From assembly GCF_001563225.1 (NCBI RefSeq), contig NZ_CP014206.1, forward strand, positions 496,001 through 560,000: a stretch of 64,000 nt of DNA. The letters are read 5' to 3'. The notes under the pieces are model-generated. The model worked only from the letters and a program-made list of their open reading frames with translations, was not told the DNA's origin and ran no database searches. This DNA is from Pseudodesulfovibrio indicus (lineage in GTDB: Bacteria; Desulfobacterota; Desulfovibrionia; Desulfovibrionales; Desulfovibrionaceae). Position 1 is the stretch's first letter. Every line of letters starts with the position of its first letter. Positions 33,307 to 42,123 of this stretch are shown one piece after another. Both the position numbers and the translations under genes were made by a program.

Positions 33307-34476
33307 ATGAATACCCCCCCCCTGATCATCTGCGGAATGCACCGTTCCGGCACCTCGCTGGTGGCTGGCCTGCTCTCCGCCTGCGGACTCGACGTCAGCC
33401 CGGAGAGCCTGCTCATGCTGCACCAGGACGACAACCCCACCGGGTTCTACGAGAACCACGAAATCGTGAACATGCACGAGAACGCGCTGGTCCGCGCCGG
33501 GTTCGGGTGGGACGCCCCGCCGGACGCCGAGCCCGCCCCGGCCTGGGACCGGTCCGTGGCCTTAGCCGAGGACGCCCGCATGACCGCCTCGCGGTACCGG
33601 GGGCACGATACCTGGGGGTTCAAGGACCCCAGGGCGAGCCTGTTCATGGGGTTCTGGCGCTCGCTGTTCCCCGGCGCGCGGTTCCTGGTCTGCCTGCGCA
33701 ATCCCCTGGACGTGGCCTTGTCGCTGCAACGGCGCTCCGGCAGCTCCATCACCGCCGGGCTGGCCCTGTGGCAGCGGTATTATGAACACATCGAGCGCGA
33801 CTTCGACCCGGCCATGGACATGGCCGTCCACTTCGACGTCCTGCGCCGCGATCCCCAGGGCGAGCTCACGCGGCTGCTCCACGGCTTCGGACTGGAAGCC
33901 TCCCCCGATCAGGTCCGGGAGGCGTTGGCCATGATCCGACCGGCCTCGGCGGACAGCGGCTACAGCCTGCTCGCCGCCAGGGCGCACGGCCTGTCCGAGC
34001 GCGGCGCGGACCTCTATTCCCGATTCCTGGATCGGTCCGGTCCGGGCTGCACGACCCTTTCCGCTCGCGAGCCCCTGGCCGCCCTGGGCGCGGGGTTCGA
34101 AGTCGTCAAGAACCAGGGGGCCTGGATGGGACGACAGGGGACCATCCTCGTGGACGGCTCCAAGGCCACCGGAACCCTCGTCCTTTCCTTCAACGCACGG
34201 TCCACCCTGCTCGGCTCGTCCCCGACGGGGCAGCTCTCCCTGAACATCTCCCTGGACGGCCACGGCGAGACCTCGGTGACCGTGACCGGCGACAAGCCGG
34301 AACAAATCTTGCTTGGATTGCCTCAAACCGGGCAAAGGACCCTGACCCTGACGCTCCGCAGCAGCTTCGCCTCGTCGCCCTGCGCCGCCGGAATCGGTCC
34401 CGATCCCAGAATTCTGTCAGTCAATGTCAGCGGGCTTCAGGTTGTGGAGCAACCCGTCGCCCCCCTGCAAAAGTGA
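33307..34476 (+). CDS. Sulfotransferase-family protein with nine-C tract at its start
   Basis: 389 residues with AAAGGAGC five bases before the ATG. The PAPS-binding P-loop-like motif is ICGMHRSGTSLVAG, and the 3'-phosphate motif is FLVCLRNPLDVALSL. The last roughly 120 residues are beta-rich and may be a carbohydrate-binding or structural domain. It transfers sulfate from PAPS to a glycan or other acceptor. Codons 3-6 lie in a run of nine C's (33314-33322), where strand slippage would switch the frame. As printed, the frame is open. Confidence 0.8.
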   Translation: MNTPPLIICGMHRSGTSLVAGLLSACGLDVSPESLLMLHQDDNPTGFYENHEIVNMHENALVRAGFGWDAPPDAEPAPAWDRSVALAEDARMTASRYRGHDTWGFKDPRASLFMGFWRSLFPGARFLVCLRNPLDVALSLQRRSGSSITAGLALWQRYYEHIERDFDPAMDMAVHFDVLRRDPQGELTRLLHGFGLEASPDQVREALAMIRPASADSGYSLLAARAHGLSERGADLYSRFLDRSGPGCTTLSAREPLAALGAGFEVVKNQGAWMGRQGTILVDGSKATGTLVLSFNARSTLLGSSPTGQLSLNISLDGHGETSVTVTGDKPEQILLGLPQTGQRTLTLTLRSSFASSPCAAGIGPDPRILSVNVSGLQVVEQPVAPLQK

Positions 34477-34484
34477 GGTGCCCC

Positions 34485-37304
34485 ATGGCGACCCCGGTCA
34501 GCATAATCGTCCTTTGCTACAACAAGGTAGCGTATACAAAACAGTGCCTTAGGGCGCTCTATGCCAACACGGACACGAGCCGCTTCGAGCTCATCGTCGT
34601 GGACAACGCCTCCAGCGACTCCACACCGGACATGCTCGCCGAGTTCGCCGCAAGCCATCCCAACGTCAAGGTCATCCGCAACGAGGAGAACCTCGGATTC
34701 GTGGGCGGCAACAATTGCGCCCTTGGCAGCGTGGAAGGCGAGTACGTCATCTTTTTGAACAACGACACCGAAGTTCAGCCCGGCTGGCTCCCGCCCCTGG
34801 TGGAGACCATGGCCGAACCAGGAGCGGGCGCGGCAGGCTGCAAGCTGGTCTACCCCGACGGCACGCTTCAAGAGGCAGGAGGGATCATCTACTCCGACGC
34901 CACCGGTAACAATTTCGGCAAGTTCGACAACCCCAACCACCCGGAATACTGCTCCTTCCGCGAAGTGGACTACTGCTCGGGCGCAGCCCTCATGGTCCGC
35001 ACGGACCTCTTTCGCGAGTTGGGCGGCTTCGACGCCCGTTACCAGCCCGCCTACTACGAGGACACCGACCTCTGCTTTACCGTCCGCGAGAAGGGGCTCA
35101 AGGTCTTCTACGAGCCGCGCAGCGTGGTCGTGCACCACGAGGGCAAGACCGCAGGAACGGACGTGACCAAGGGGTTCAAGCGGTTCCAGGAGATCAACCG
35201 CGAGAAATTCATCGAGAAGTGGGCTGCCGAACTCAGGAAGCAGCCCGCGCCCGGGCCCAAGACAGGCGCAAACGTCCGCGCGCTCATCGACCGCAGGTTC
35301 CGGGGCAAACCCCAGGTCCTGGCCGCGGCAGACGAACCGCCCCAGTACGACCGCCAGGGCGGTGCGCTGCGCTTCTACCATTTCCTGCAATATCTCGTTG
35401 AGTCCGGCCACCAGGTTACCTACCTGGCCCGCAACGTCACCGAGCGTCCGCCGGACGTCTCGCTGGTCCCCTACGTGGAGCGGCTCCGGCGCATGGGCGT
35501 GGTCGTGCACGGCCTCAACGCCTTCCAGCCCTCCAAGATGGACGTGTCCCAGCCCCTGCCGCCCATCCAGAGGGTGCTGACCGGGCACGACTTCGAGGCC
35601 GCGCTCCTGTTCAGCCACCGCGAGGGCGGGTTCGTCCTGAACCACATCAAGGCCCTGGGGCTGCGCATGCGCATCTTCATGGACTCCGTGGACCTGCATT
35701 TCCTGCGCAAGGGGCGCGAGTGCCGCCGCTCCGGCGGGTCCCCGTCCCGCTGGGTGGACTACGCCGAGGGCAAGGCCCAGGAACTCGCCACCTACCGCCA
35801 GACCGACTGCGTGTTCACCGCCACCGCCGAGGAGAGCGATTTTCTGCAACGCGGCCTGGGCATCCGCCAGGCGGCCTACGTCCCGGACACCTTCCCGCTG
35901 TCCAGAGACGTTCCCGGCTTCGACGAACGCGAGGGGCTGGTCTTCCTGGCCGGTTTCCGCCACGCCCCGAACCTGGACGCGGCCATGTACCTGATGAGCG
36001 AGATTCTGCCCCACATCCGCAAGGAGCTGGGCGATGTGCCCCTGTACCTGGTGGGCGACGGGCCGCCGGACTCCCTCAAGAAGCTGGCGGACGAGCACAC
36101 CGTCATCACCGGTTGGGTCCCCAAGCTCGAACCGTATCTGAGCAAGATGCGCGTGGGCCTGGTGCCCATCAACTACGGCGCGGGCATCAAGGGCAAGCTC
36201 TGCCGGGCCATGGGCTACGGCACCCCCAACGTGTCCACCACCGTGGGCGCGGAGGGCATCGGCCTGACCCACGAGAAGAACGTGCTCCTGGCCGACGACC
36301 CGGCGTCCTTCGCCAAGGCCATCGCCCGGCTCTACAACGACCGGGAGCTGTGGGAGCGGCTGTCCCGCAACGGATATGAGCACATCCGGGAGCGCCACTC
36401 GCGGGAAAGCGTCAGCAGGATTCTGCTGAGCACCATGTTTCCGACCGAGACCATCGCCGAGTTCCGCCAGGTCCGGGACATGCGCTTCTTCGACCTCGTG
36501 GCCGGAGGGTACGTGCGTCTCGAAAGCGGCCGGCAGGCCGAGGCCCAGTCGGAATTCCGCAAGGTCATCGAGCTTTACCCCGACGCGGGCGAAGGCTACA
36601 TCGGGCTGGCTAGGGCCTATCTCGCGCAGGGCAAGGCCAGGGAGGCCCAGGCCACCATCGCCCGGACCCCGGAGAGCGAGACCGGCAGACAGGAATTCAC
36701 CATCACCCAGGCGCGCTGCCTGCTCGCCTTCGGCAGGAAGGGCATCGCGCTCAAGCTGCTCAACGACCTGGCGTCCAGGGACCTGTTCGACGTCTTCTTC
36801 ATGGAGGAGTTGGGTACCCTGCAATTCGCGGCCGGAGGAAGGGAGGAGGCGCAACAGAGCCTGGAACGCGCCCTGACCCTCGAAAACGACATGTCCACCA
36901 GAGTGCGGCTACGCACCGCCCTGGCCGAGGTCAAGGTCGCGCTGGGCGACGTGCACGGCGCGCTGGAGCAGCTCTCCGCCGTCAGCCAGATGTACATCGA
37001 CATCAACGAGCTCCAGGGATTCCACGCCCTGGACGTCAAGATGGGCGAACTCATCGCCCAGGCCCTGCCCCCGGCGGCCGAATTGGCCCAGCCCACCCCG
37101 GAGGAGCTGCGCGACCTGGCCCCGGTGCTGCGCCTGACGGGCATGCGCGTGGGCCGTCTCGGCCCCATCAGCAGCCGCGAATACCACCTGCACCGCGCCC
37201 GGCCCGAAGCCGTCCCCGACTGGCTCGCCGAGGTCTTCGGCGCACTGGACGGACTGGCCCGCAGGAGCGCGGGACAGGGCAACGTCCAGGTCCGGACGTT
37301 CTAG
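34485..37304 (+). CDS. Three-part GT2 / GT4 / TPR glycosyltransferase
   Basis: 939 residues from ATG 34485 with GAGGTG just upstream. Residues 1-240: GT2 domain of the rhamnosyltransferase type (SIIVLCYNKVAYTKQC, VVDNASSDST, FLNNDTEVQPGW). Residues about 290-650: GT4 domain (FLAGFRHAPNLDAAMYL, YLVGDGPPDSLKKL, INYGAGIKGKLCRAMGYGTPN). Residues about 670-860: TPR-like helices (AEAQSEFRKVIELYPDAGEGYIGLARAY). The two catalytic domains could add two successive sugars. The TPR part may recruit partners. Confidence 0.85.
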   Translation: MATPVSIIVLCYNKVAYTKQCLRALYANTDTSRFELIVVDNASSDSTPDMLAEFAASHPNVKVIRNEENLGFVGGNNCALGSVEGEYVIFLNNDTEVQPGWLPPLVETMAEPGAGAAGCKLVYPDGTLQEAGGIIYSDATGNNFGKFDNPNHPEYCSFREVDYCSGAALMVRTDLFRELGGFDARYQPAYYEDTDLCFTVREKGLKVFYEPRSVVVHHEGKTAGTDVTKGFKRFQEINREKFIEKWAAELRKQPAPGPKTGANVRALIDRRFRGKPQVLAAADEPPQYDRQGGALRFYHFLQYLVESGHQVTYLARNVTERPPDVSLVPYVERLRRMGVVVHGLNAFQPSKMDVSQPLPPIQRVLTGHDFEAALLFSHREGGFVLNHIKALGLRMRIFMDSVDLHFLRKGRECRRSGGSPSRWVDYAEGKAQELATYRQTDCVFTATAEESDFLQRGLGIRQAAYVPDTFPLSRDVPGFDEREGLVFLAGFRHAPNLDAAMYLMSEILPHIRKELGDVPLYLVGDGPPDSLKKLADEHTVITGWVPKLEPYLSKMRVGLVPINYGAGIKGKLCRAMGYGTPNVSTTVGAEGIGLTHEKNVLLADDPASFAKAIARLYNDRELWERLSRNGYEHIRERHSRESVSRILLSTMFPTETIAEFRQVRDMRFFDLVAGGYVRLESGRQAEAQSEFRKVIELYPDAGEGYIGLARAYLAQGKAREAQATIARTPESETGRQEFTITQARCLLAFGRKGIALKLLNDLASRDLFDVFFMEELGTLQFAAGGREEAQQSLERALTLENDMSTRVRLRTALAEVKVALGDVHGALEQLSAVSQMYIDINELQGFHALDVKMGELIAQALPPAAELAQPTPEELRDLAPVLRLTGMRVGRLGPISSREYHLHRARPEAVPDWLAEVFGALDGLARRSAGQGNVQVRTF

Positions 37305-37336
37305 CAAACAGCCACATACCGAAATGGAGGTTGGTC

Positions 37337-38020
37337 GTGTGCATCATCAACAACACTAAGAAAGTCATCTTTATACATATCCCAAAGGCCGCCGGGACGT
37401 CCGTCGCCATGTTCTTCTCCAATTACAGCCGGTATTGCGACCTGGAGGTCGGGGCCACGTATCTGGGCGAAGCGCTTCAGCTCGAATACTACAAGCGGTT
37501 CAAGCTCAGGAAGCATTCCACAGTGCACGAAATCCAGACGGTCATGGGTGTGGAGCGTTTCGCGGGTTACAAGACGTTCGTTTTCGTGAGGAATCCGTAT
37601 GACAGGCTGTTTTCAGCCTACAAATTCTTGCGAAAATGGTCCCAGTGGGACGGATACGACACGTTCAGGAAGTACAAGTCATACGCGGAATTCGTGGAAT
37701 CGGGGGAGTGGAAGACCGACATGGGACCGGATCAGCTTTTTCTGCCCCAGGTCAGCTGGTTGAGAGAGAGAGGCAATGGGCCCCTCATCGGCGTCGATCA
37801 TGTCTGCAAGGTTGAAAACATGAATGTTGAAATCGACAGAGTCTGCGGTCTGCTCGGGGTGGACAGGAAAAAAGGAGGGACTATCCCGAAACTAAACAGG
37901 ATAACCACCTGCGAAAAAAACATGCTGCCTGCAAAATGTCTCAAGATGATACGTCTACACTATGCCATTGATTTCGATTTCTTCGGCTATGACACCGACT
38001 ACGGTCGGTACGTGATGTGA
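37337..38020 (+). CDS. Sulfotransferase-family protein (Sulfotransfer_2 type), AT-rich
   Basis: 227 residues from GTG 37337, six bases after GGAGG; a TTG at 37331 is too close to that site. The PAPS motif is FIHIPKAAGTSVAMFF, and the 3'-phosphate motif is FVFVRNPYDRLFSAYKFL. The gene is visibly more AT-rich than its neighbours, with A-runs in the last third, which hints at recent transfer. A second member of this subfamily is at 40278. Confidence 0.8.
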   Translation: MCIINNTKKVIFIHIPKAAGTSVAMFFSNYSRYCDLEVGATYLGEALQLEYYKRFKLRKHSTVHEIQTVMGVERFAGYKTFVFVRNPYDRLFSAYKFLRKWSQWDGYDTFRKYKSYAEFVESGEWKTDMGPDQLFLPQVSWLRERGNGPLIGVDHVCKVENMNVEIDRVCGLLGVDRKKGGTIPKLNRITTCEKNMLPAKCLKMIRLHYAIDFDFFGYDTDYGRYVM

Positions 38021-38067
38021 TGTCGGTCGGTCAGGACAATTGCCGACACGGCGTATTCGGAGGAAAC

Positions 38068-38952
38068 ATGCCGACCCAACTCAAGGAAAACCAGATCCTG
38101 CACAGCGCCGCGACGCTCCCCGGGACTGAATACCCAGCGGAAATATATGCCAGAATTTCCAGCTTTGAACTCTGGAAATCCTATTTCACCCAAAACAAGT
38201 TCATCAATACGCCGCAGTATCTCGGCGCCCTCGTCGACGTCATCCGGCGTCAGGGGTTCCACTGCCCCTTCCATCTCCGCCATGTCGCCCCGGACGAAAT
38301 CCAGTTCGGCTCCAACTACCGCGAGGGCATTTGCCACGGCGGGCTGAACAGCCGCCAACGCGCGGTCTGGCTCGAACTGAGCCGCTTCCAGGGGGAACGG
38401 CCCGACAGGGAGATGCGGATATACGCCCCGGAGGCCGTCACCGATTTCGCCCTGCTGCTGCGGGGCCGTTACGTGAAGTTCATCGGCTCGGAGTACGCCC
38501 CGTCGCCCGAGGACCAGGCCGCCCTCTATCCCATCCGCCACGAGAACCTGCAGAAGCTCAGCTTTCCCGACGGCGCATTCGACGCTGTGGTGGTCAACGA
38601 CGTGCTGGAACACGTCCCCGACGTGGACCTCTGCCTGAGCGAGGTGGCCAGGGTGCTGCGCCCCGGCGGCGCGCTGATCACCACCTTCCCCTTCGCCATG
38701 GGCAATCCGGAGTCCCTCATCAAGGCGCGGCTGACCGAGGACGGGATCGAGTACCTGGACGAACCCCAGTACCACGGCAATCCCGTGGACCCCAAGGGCA
38801 GCCTGGTCTTCGAGATTCCCGGCTGGAACATCTTGAGGCGCGCCAGGGCGAGCGGGTTCTCCTCCGCGGAGATGGTCTACGAGACCTCGCTGGCCCACGC
38901 GGTGGCCGGCGGCGGGTTTTCCGGGATCTTCACCCTGGTGGCCCGGCGCTGA
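38068..38952 (+). CDS. SAM-dependent methyltransferase, type 11
   Basis: 294 residues from ATG 38068, with GGAGGAAAC directly upstream; the frame is open further but without a site. The class I methyltransferase core is in the C-terminal half: YVKFIGSEYAPS, then LSFPDGAFDAVVVNDVLEHVPDVDLCLSEVARVLRPGGALITTFPF. The N-terminal third is unfamiliar and may bind the sugar acceptor. Likely adds a methyl group to the glycan made by this cluster (context inference). Confidence 0.8.
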   Translation: MPTQLKENQILHSAATLPGTEYPAEIYARISSFELWKSYFTQNKFINTPQYLGALVDVIRRQGFHCPFHLRHVAPDEIQFGSNYREGICHGGLNSRQRAVWLELSRFQGERPDREMRIYAPEAVTDFALLLRGRYVKFIGSEYAPSPEDQAALYPIRHENLQKLSFPDGAFDAVVVNDVLEHVPDVDLCLSEVARVLRPGGALITTFPFAMGNPESLIKARLTEDGIEYLDEPQYHGNPVDPKGSLVFEIPGWNILRRARASGFSSAEMVYETSLAHAVAGGGFSGIFTLVARR

Positions 38953-39034
38953 CGGACCGCAGGCGCAAGAACGTCATACAAGGAATCAAGGGCCATCCCG
39001 GCGAGCGGGATCGGCCCCTCGAAGGAATGCATCG

Positions 39035-40222
39035 ATGCAACGGAAACACGGATTGCCGGTAGTGGATATAGACACCATCGTCATACAGGGTCTGCCCAGG
39101 CCCGACGACGTCGACATTCAAGTGCTGGGAAAAAGCGTACCGACCGGACGATGGGCGTCCGGCAAGGTCCTCGACATGACGCTTCAAAGCCCCCGCTGGG
39201 AGCCCCTTCCCGCGAGGAACCAGAGAATGACCACCCCGCCGACGCTGCTCGGGATCGAAGACGCCATTGTCACCGGCAGAAGCGCCATTCTGACGGCGCA
39301 GGGGCGGGCCGTGGTCGGCACGTCGTTGATCCATGACGTGAACAACGAAAACAAGCTGTTGGCCGGCGCTGCGGAAGTGATCCCCCACAAACAGGATTTC
39401 CGCCGCCTACCCAAGGCGTTCATGCTGGCCCAGGCCGGCGACAGCATCTACGGGCATTGGCTGCTGGATCTCCTGCCGCAGGCCGTGGTCGGGCGCGACA
39501 ACCTGCCCCCGGACGTCCCTTTTCTGGTCCGCAGGAACATACCGGAGTATGCCGTCCGCCTGCTTGAGCGCATCGGCATCCCCGAAAAACGGCTCTTGAG
39601 GGAAATGCCCCCAATGGGACCTCGGCACGAACTGGAGGACTGCCTGCGGGTTGGCACCCTGTATGCGGCAACCTGTGCGCGCAACAACACCTACCTGGAC
39701 CGTAGCCGGGGTGAAGTCTACGACCAGCTCCTATCCATGGCGACGAAAACGCCCGCGGTCAGGGCGGACAGGGTATTCATCAGCCGGACCGCCTTTCACC
39801 AGGCCGAGCCGAACAAGGCGAAGCGGAGGATGATCAACGCGGCCCAGGTGGAAGGAATCTTCAGCCAGCTCGGGTTCGCCTGCGTGCAGCCGGAAAAGCT
39901 CCCCTTCCCGGACCAGGTCGCCCTGTTCTATCACGCTGGCATCATTGCGGGCGAGGACGGCAGCGCCCTGCACAACGCCATTTGGAGCAAGCCCGGATCG
40001 ACGTTGATTTGTCTCATGTCGCCCCTGCGCGAAAACGAGATACACCACGCCGTGGCCGAGACCAAGGCGCTCCATTTCCGGCTTCTCAAGGGACGGTTGA
40101 ACGATGACGTGGCCAAGGGCTTGAAACTGGGTTCCGTGACCCCGGCCGAGGCCCACGTCGCACCATGGACGATTGATCCGAGGGCGCTCAAGGAAGCGCT
40201 CACCTGCCGGGATTTCGCATGA
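39035..40222 (+). CDS. GT61-family glycosyltransferase (DUF563)
   Basis: 395 residues; GAAGGA lies eight bases before the ATG. The family core is present: FMLAQAGDSIYGHWLLDLLPQ, then RVFISRTAFH, and AGIIAGEDGSALHNAIWSKPGST. GT61 enzymes transfer xylose, GlcNAc or related sugars. Part of the rightward transcript. Confidence 0.8.
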   Translation: MQRKHGLPVVDIDTIVIQGLPRPDDVDIQVLGKSVPTGRWASGKVLDMTLQSPRWEPLPARNQRMTTPPTLLGIEDAIVTGRSAILTAQGRAVVGTSLIHDVNNENKLLAGAAEVIPHKQDFRRLPKAFMLAQAGDSIYGHWLLDLLPQAVVGRDNLPPDVPFLVRRNIPEYAVRLLERIGIPEKRLLREMPPMGPRHELEDCLRVGTLYAATCARNNTYLDRSRGEVYDQLLSMATKTPAVRADRVFISRTAFHQAEPNKAKRRMINAAQVEGIFSQLGFACVQPEKLPFPDQVALFYHAGIIAGEDGSALHNAIWSKPGSTLICLMSPLRENEIHHAVAETKALHFRLLKGRLNDDVAKGLKLGSVTPAEAHVAPWTIDPRALKEALTCRDFA

Positions 40223-40277
40223 CCGCCCGCGCGGCGGCGTGGCGGTGAAAACGCAACAACAGGTCGGAGGCTGTACC

Positions 40278-40892
40278 ATGCCGGTTTTCATAAAGGACAA
40301 CATGTACGTGCTCTATCTCCACGTGCCGAAGACGGGGGGATCGACCATCGTCAGCTTCTTCAAGAGAAACGGATTCGACATCAAGTATCTCGATACCGGC
40401 GAGCCGGGGACCATCAACAAGGTCACCCATTGTTCCCCCCAGCACCTCCACTGCGCGGACCTGGCCCGGATTTTCGATTTCTCGAAATTTTCCTTCATAT
40501 TCACGACGGTGCGCAATCCCATGAACCGGATGAAGAGCGAATACCTGATGCGTAATCGTGGACGGGTGAAAATGGGCTTCGACGACTGGGTGGACGACAC
40601 CCTGAAAAAATACGGGGAGAACAACTACCTGTTCGACAACCACATCCGTCCGCAGTCCGCATATTACCTAGAGTCGGCCATCATATACCGGCAGGAGGAC
40701 CGGTACGACGACGTCTGGGCCGAGGACATCGCGGAGCGTATCGGATTCCCGCTCATCGCCCGGGTGCAGAGCTCGCTGGTGCGGAAGAAGATCGACAACG
40801 TCACCGTCGACGACGTTGTGCCGGAACCCTCCACCGCGGACAGGATACGGGAATTCTACAAAGAGGACTTCGCACTTTTCGAATACGCCTAG
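40278..40892 (+). CDS. Sulfotransferase-family protein (Sulfotransfer_2 type)
   Basis: 204 residues from ATG 40278 with GGAGG eight bases upstream. The PAPS motif is YLHVPKTGGSTIVSFF, and the 3'-phosphate motif is FIFTTVRNPMNRMKSEYL. Short for the family but with both cofactor sites. Related to the protein at 37337. Confidence 0.75.
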   Translation: MPVFIKDNMYVLYLHVPKTGGSTIVSFFKRNGFDIKYLDTGEPGTINKVTHCSPQHLHCADLARIFDFSKFSFIFTTVRNPMNRMKSEYLMRNRGRVKMGFDDWVDDTLKKYGENNYLFDNHIRPQSAYYLESAIIYRQEDRYDDVWAEDIAERIGFPLIARVQSSLVRKKIDNVTVDDVVPEPSTADRIREFYKEDFALFEYA

Positions 40893-40968
40893 GCCGCGGC
40901 GCGAAGAAGCCGCGCACGTCCCTGCAGGGAGTGCGGGAAAGCCGGGCAGCCGACGATACAGGAGAACG

Positions 40969-41247
40969 ATGATGCAGACATTCAACGAGATAGTGGACCG
41001 CTTCGCCCGGGCCATCCCCGATTTCAGCTTCGTGGTCATCGGGGCAAACGACGGGATGGCCAGGGTGGACATGTTCTCCATCGATGTCGAAGGGTATGAC
41101 TTCAACATCATCAAGATGATCGATTTCGAACGCGGCAAGCTGGGGGAGCAGAAGCAGCTGTGCGAGCGGCTGCTGCGGGCCCATGGCTACCAGCTGCACC
41201 ACCACGGGCTGGACACGCTGGCCTATCTGGATTCACGGGAGGATTGA
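40969..41247 (+). CDS. Internally deleted FkbM-family methyltransferase
   Basis: 92 residues. The start (FSFVVIGANDGMA) matches the first SAM-binding strand of FkbM methyltransferases. It jumps at once to VDMFSIDVEGYDFNIIKMIDFE, which normally comes over 100 residues later, and ends LLRAHGYQLHHHGLDTLAYL like complete members. The middle of the fold is missing without any frame loss. A ribosome-binding site (GGAG) is intact and the gene sits tightly in the operon. Probably non-catalytic or a remnant. Confidence 0.65.
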   Translation: MMQTFNEIVDRFARAIPDFSFVVIGANDGMARVDMFSIDVEGYDFNIIKMIDFERGKLGEQKQLCERLLRAHGYQLHHHGLDTLAYLDSRED

Positions 41248-41250
41248 TAC

Positions 41251-42123
41251 ATGAGCGACATCACACAGCGCCCCGTCATCATGCTGGGATGCCAGCGTTC
41301 CGGCACCACGTACCTGGCCAAGGTCCTCGGCCTCCACGAGAAGGGCTTCTTCTGGAGCGAGGCCACGGTGTTCCGGTACATGGTCCTGTTCTTCTGGAAC
41401 TACATCCGTGACCGGGGGTCCTTCCGCCAGCCCAGGTTCATGGAGGTCCTCCACATGCTCAAGGCCCCGCGCGGCATGCCCATCGACGCGCAGGGGGAGA
41501 AGATCCTGGCCAGCTTCGAGCGGACGCTCCTCGGCTACTTCAACGACGGGCGTCTCGAGGCATGGGCGGACAAGGGCCAAAAGCGGGAATTTCTCCAGGC
41601 GCTGTCCTACGACACCATGACCCTCGGCGCGTCCGAGGTGGCCTACTGGGGGGACAAGTACCCGGAATACGTGTTCCAGATCCCCGAACTCGTGGACCTG
41701 TTCCCCGAGGCGCGGTTCGTCTTCGTCATCCGCAACCCCTATGCCGTGGCCGAATCCCTGGTCCGGCACCTCAACCCCAGGGACCGGGTGGCGGGCGGCA
41801 TGCGCTTCACCCTCAAGGACTGCTGGGACCAGTGGTTCGACTGGAACCGCGTCTGGATCGAGAACCACGAGCTGATCCCGGCCGAGAACCGGTTCGTGAT
41901 CCGCTACGAGGAGTTCCTGCTGGATACAGGACGCGTCATGGGGGACCTCTCGGCCTTCATGGACGTGGACCTGACGGCCTCGCCCGGCATCCGAGGCGAG
42001 CTGAAGGCGATCCAGCCGCACAACCTGGACAAGTGGAAGAAGACCGACGTGTACGAGCAGCTCAGACACATGCCGGTGGCCCCCGACCAGGTGAAGGTCT
42101 TCGACTATTACGGCGGGTTGTGA
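41251..42123 (+). CDS. Sulfotransferase-family protein
   Basis: 290 residues; GGAGG eight bases before the ATG. The PAPS motif is MLGCQRSGTTYLAKVLG, and the 3'-phosphate motif is FVFVIRNPYAVAESLVRHL. The C-terminal part has FVIRYEEFLLDTG, found before the last helices in the family. The stop overlaps the next start (TGATG). Confidence 0.85.
   Translation: MSDITQRPVIMLGCQRSGTTYLAKVLGLHEKGFFWSEATVFRYMVLFFWNYIRDRGSFRQPRFMEVLHMLKAPRGMPIDAQGEKILASFERTLLGYFNDGRLEAWADKGQKREFLQALSYDTMTLGASEVAYWGDKYPEYVFQIPELVDLFPEARFVFVIRNPYAVAESLVRHLNPRDRVAGGMRFTLKDCWDQWFDWNRVWIENHELIPAENRFVIRYEEFLLDTGRVMGDLSAFMDVDLTASPGIRGELKAIQPHNLDKWKKTDVYEQLRHMPVAPDQVKVFDYYGGL

Noticed and set aside
34437-36854. Long minus-strand open frame (805 residues) opposite the GT2/GT4/TPR gene
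   Set aside because: High-GC antisense frame with biased composition; the plus-strand gene has full domain matches.
40969-41247. Calling the short FkbM gene a sequencing error
   Set aside because: The frame is intact, with a normal start site, and a missing block of over 100 residues is not a typical base-call error.
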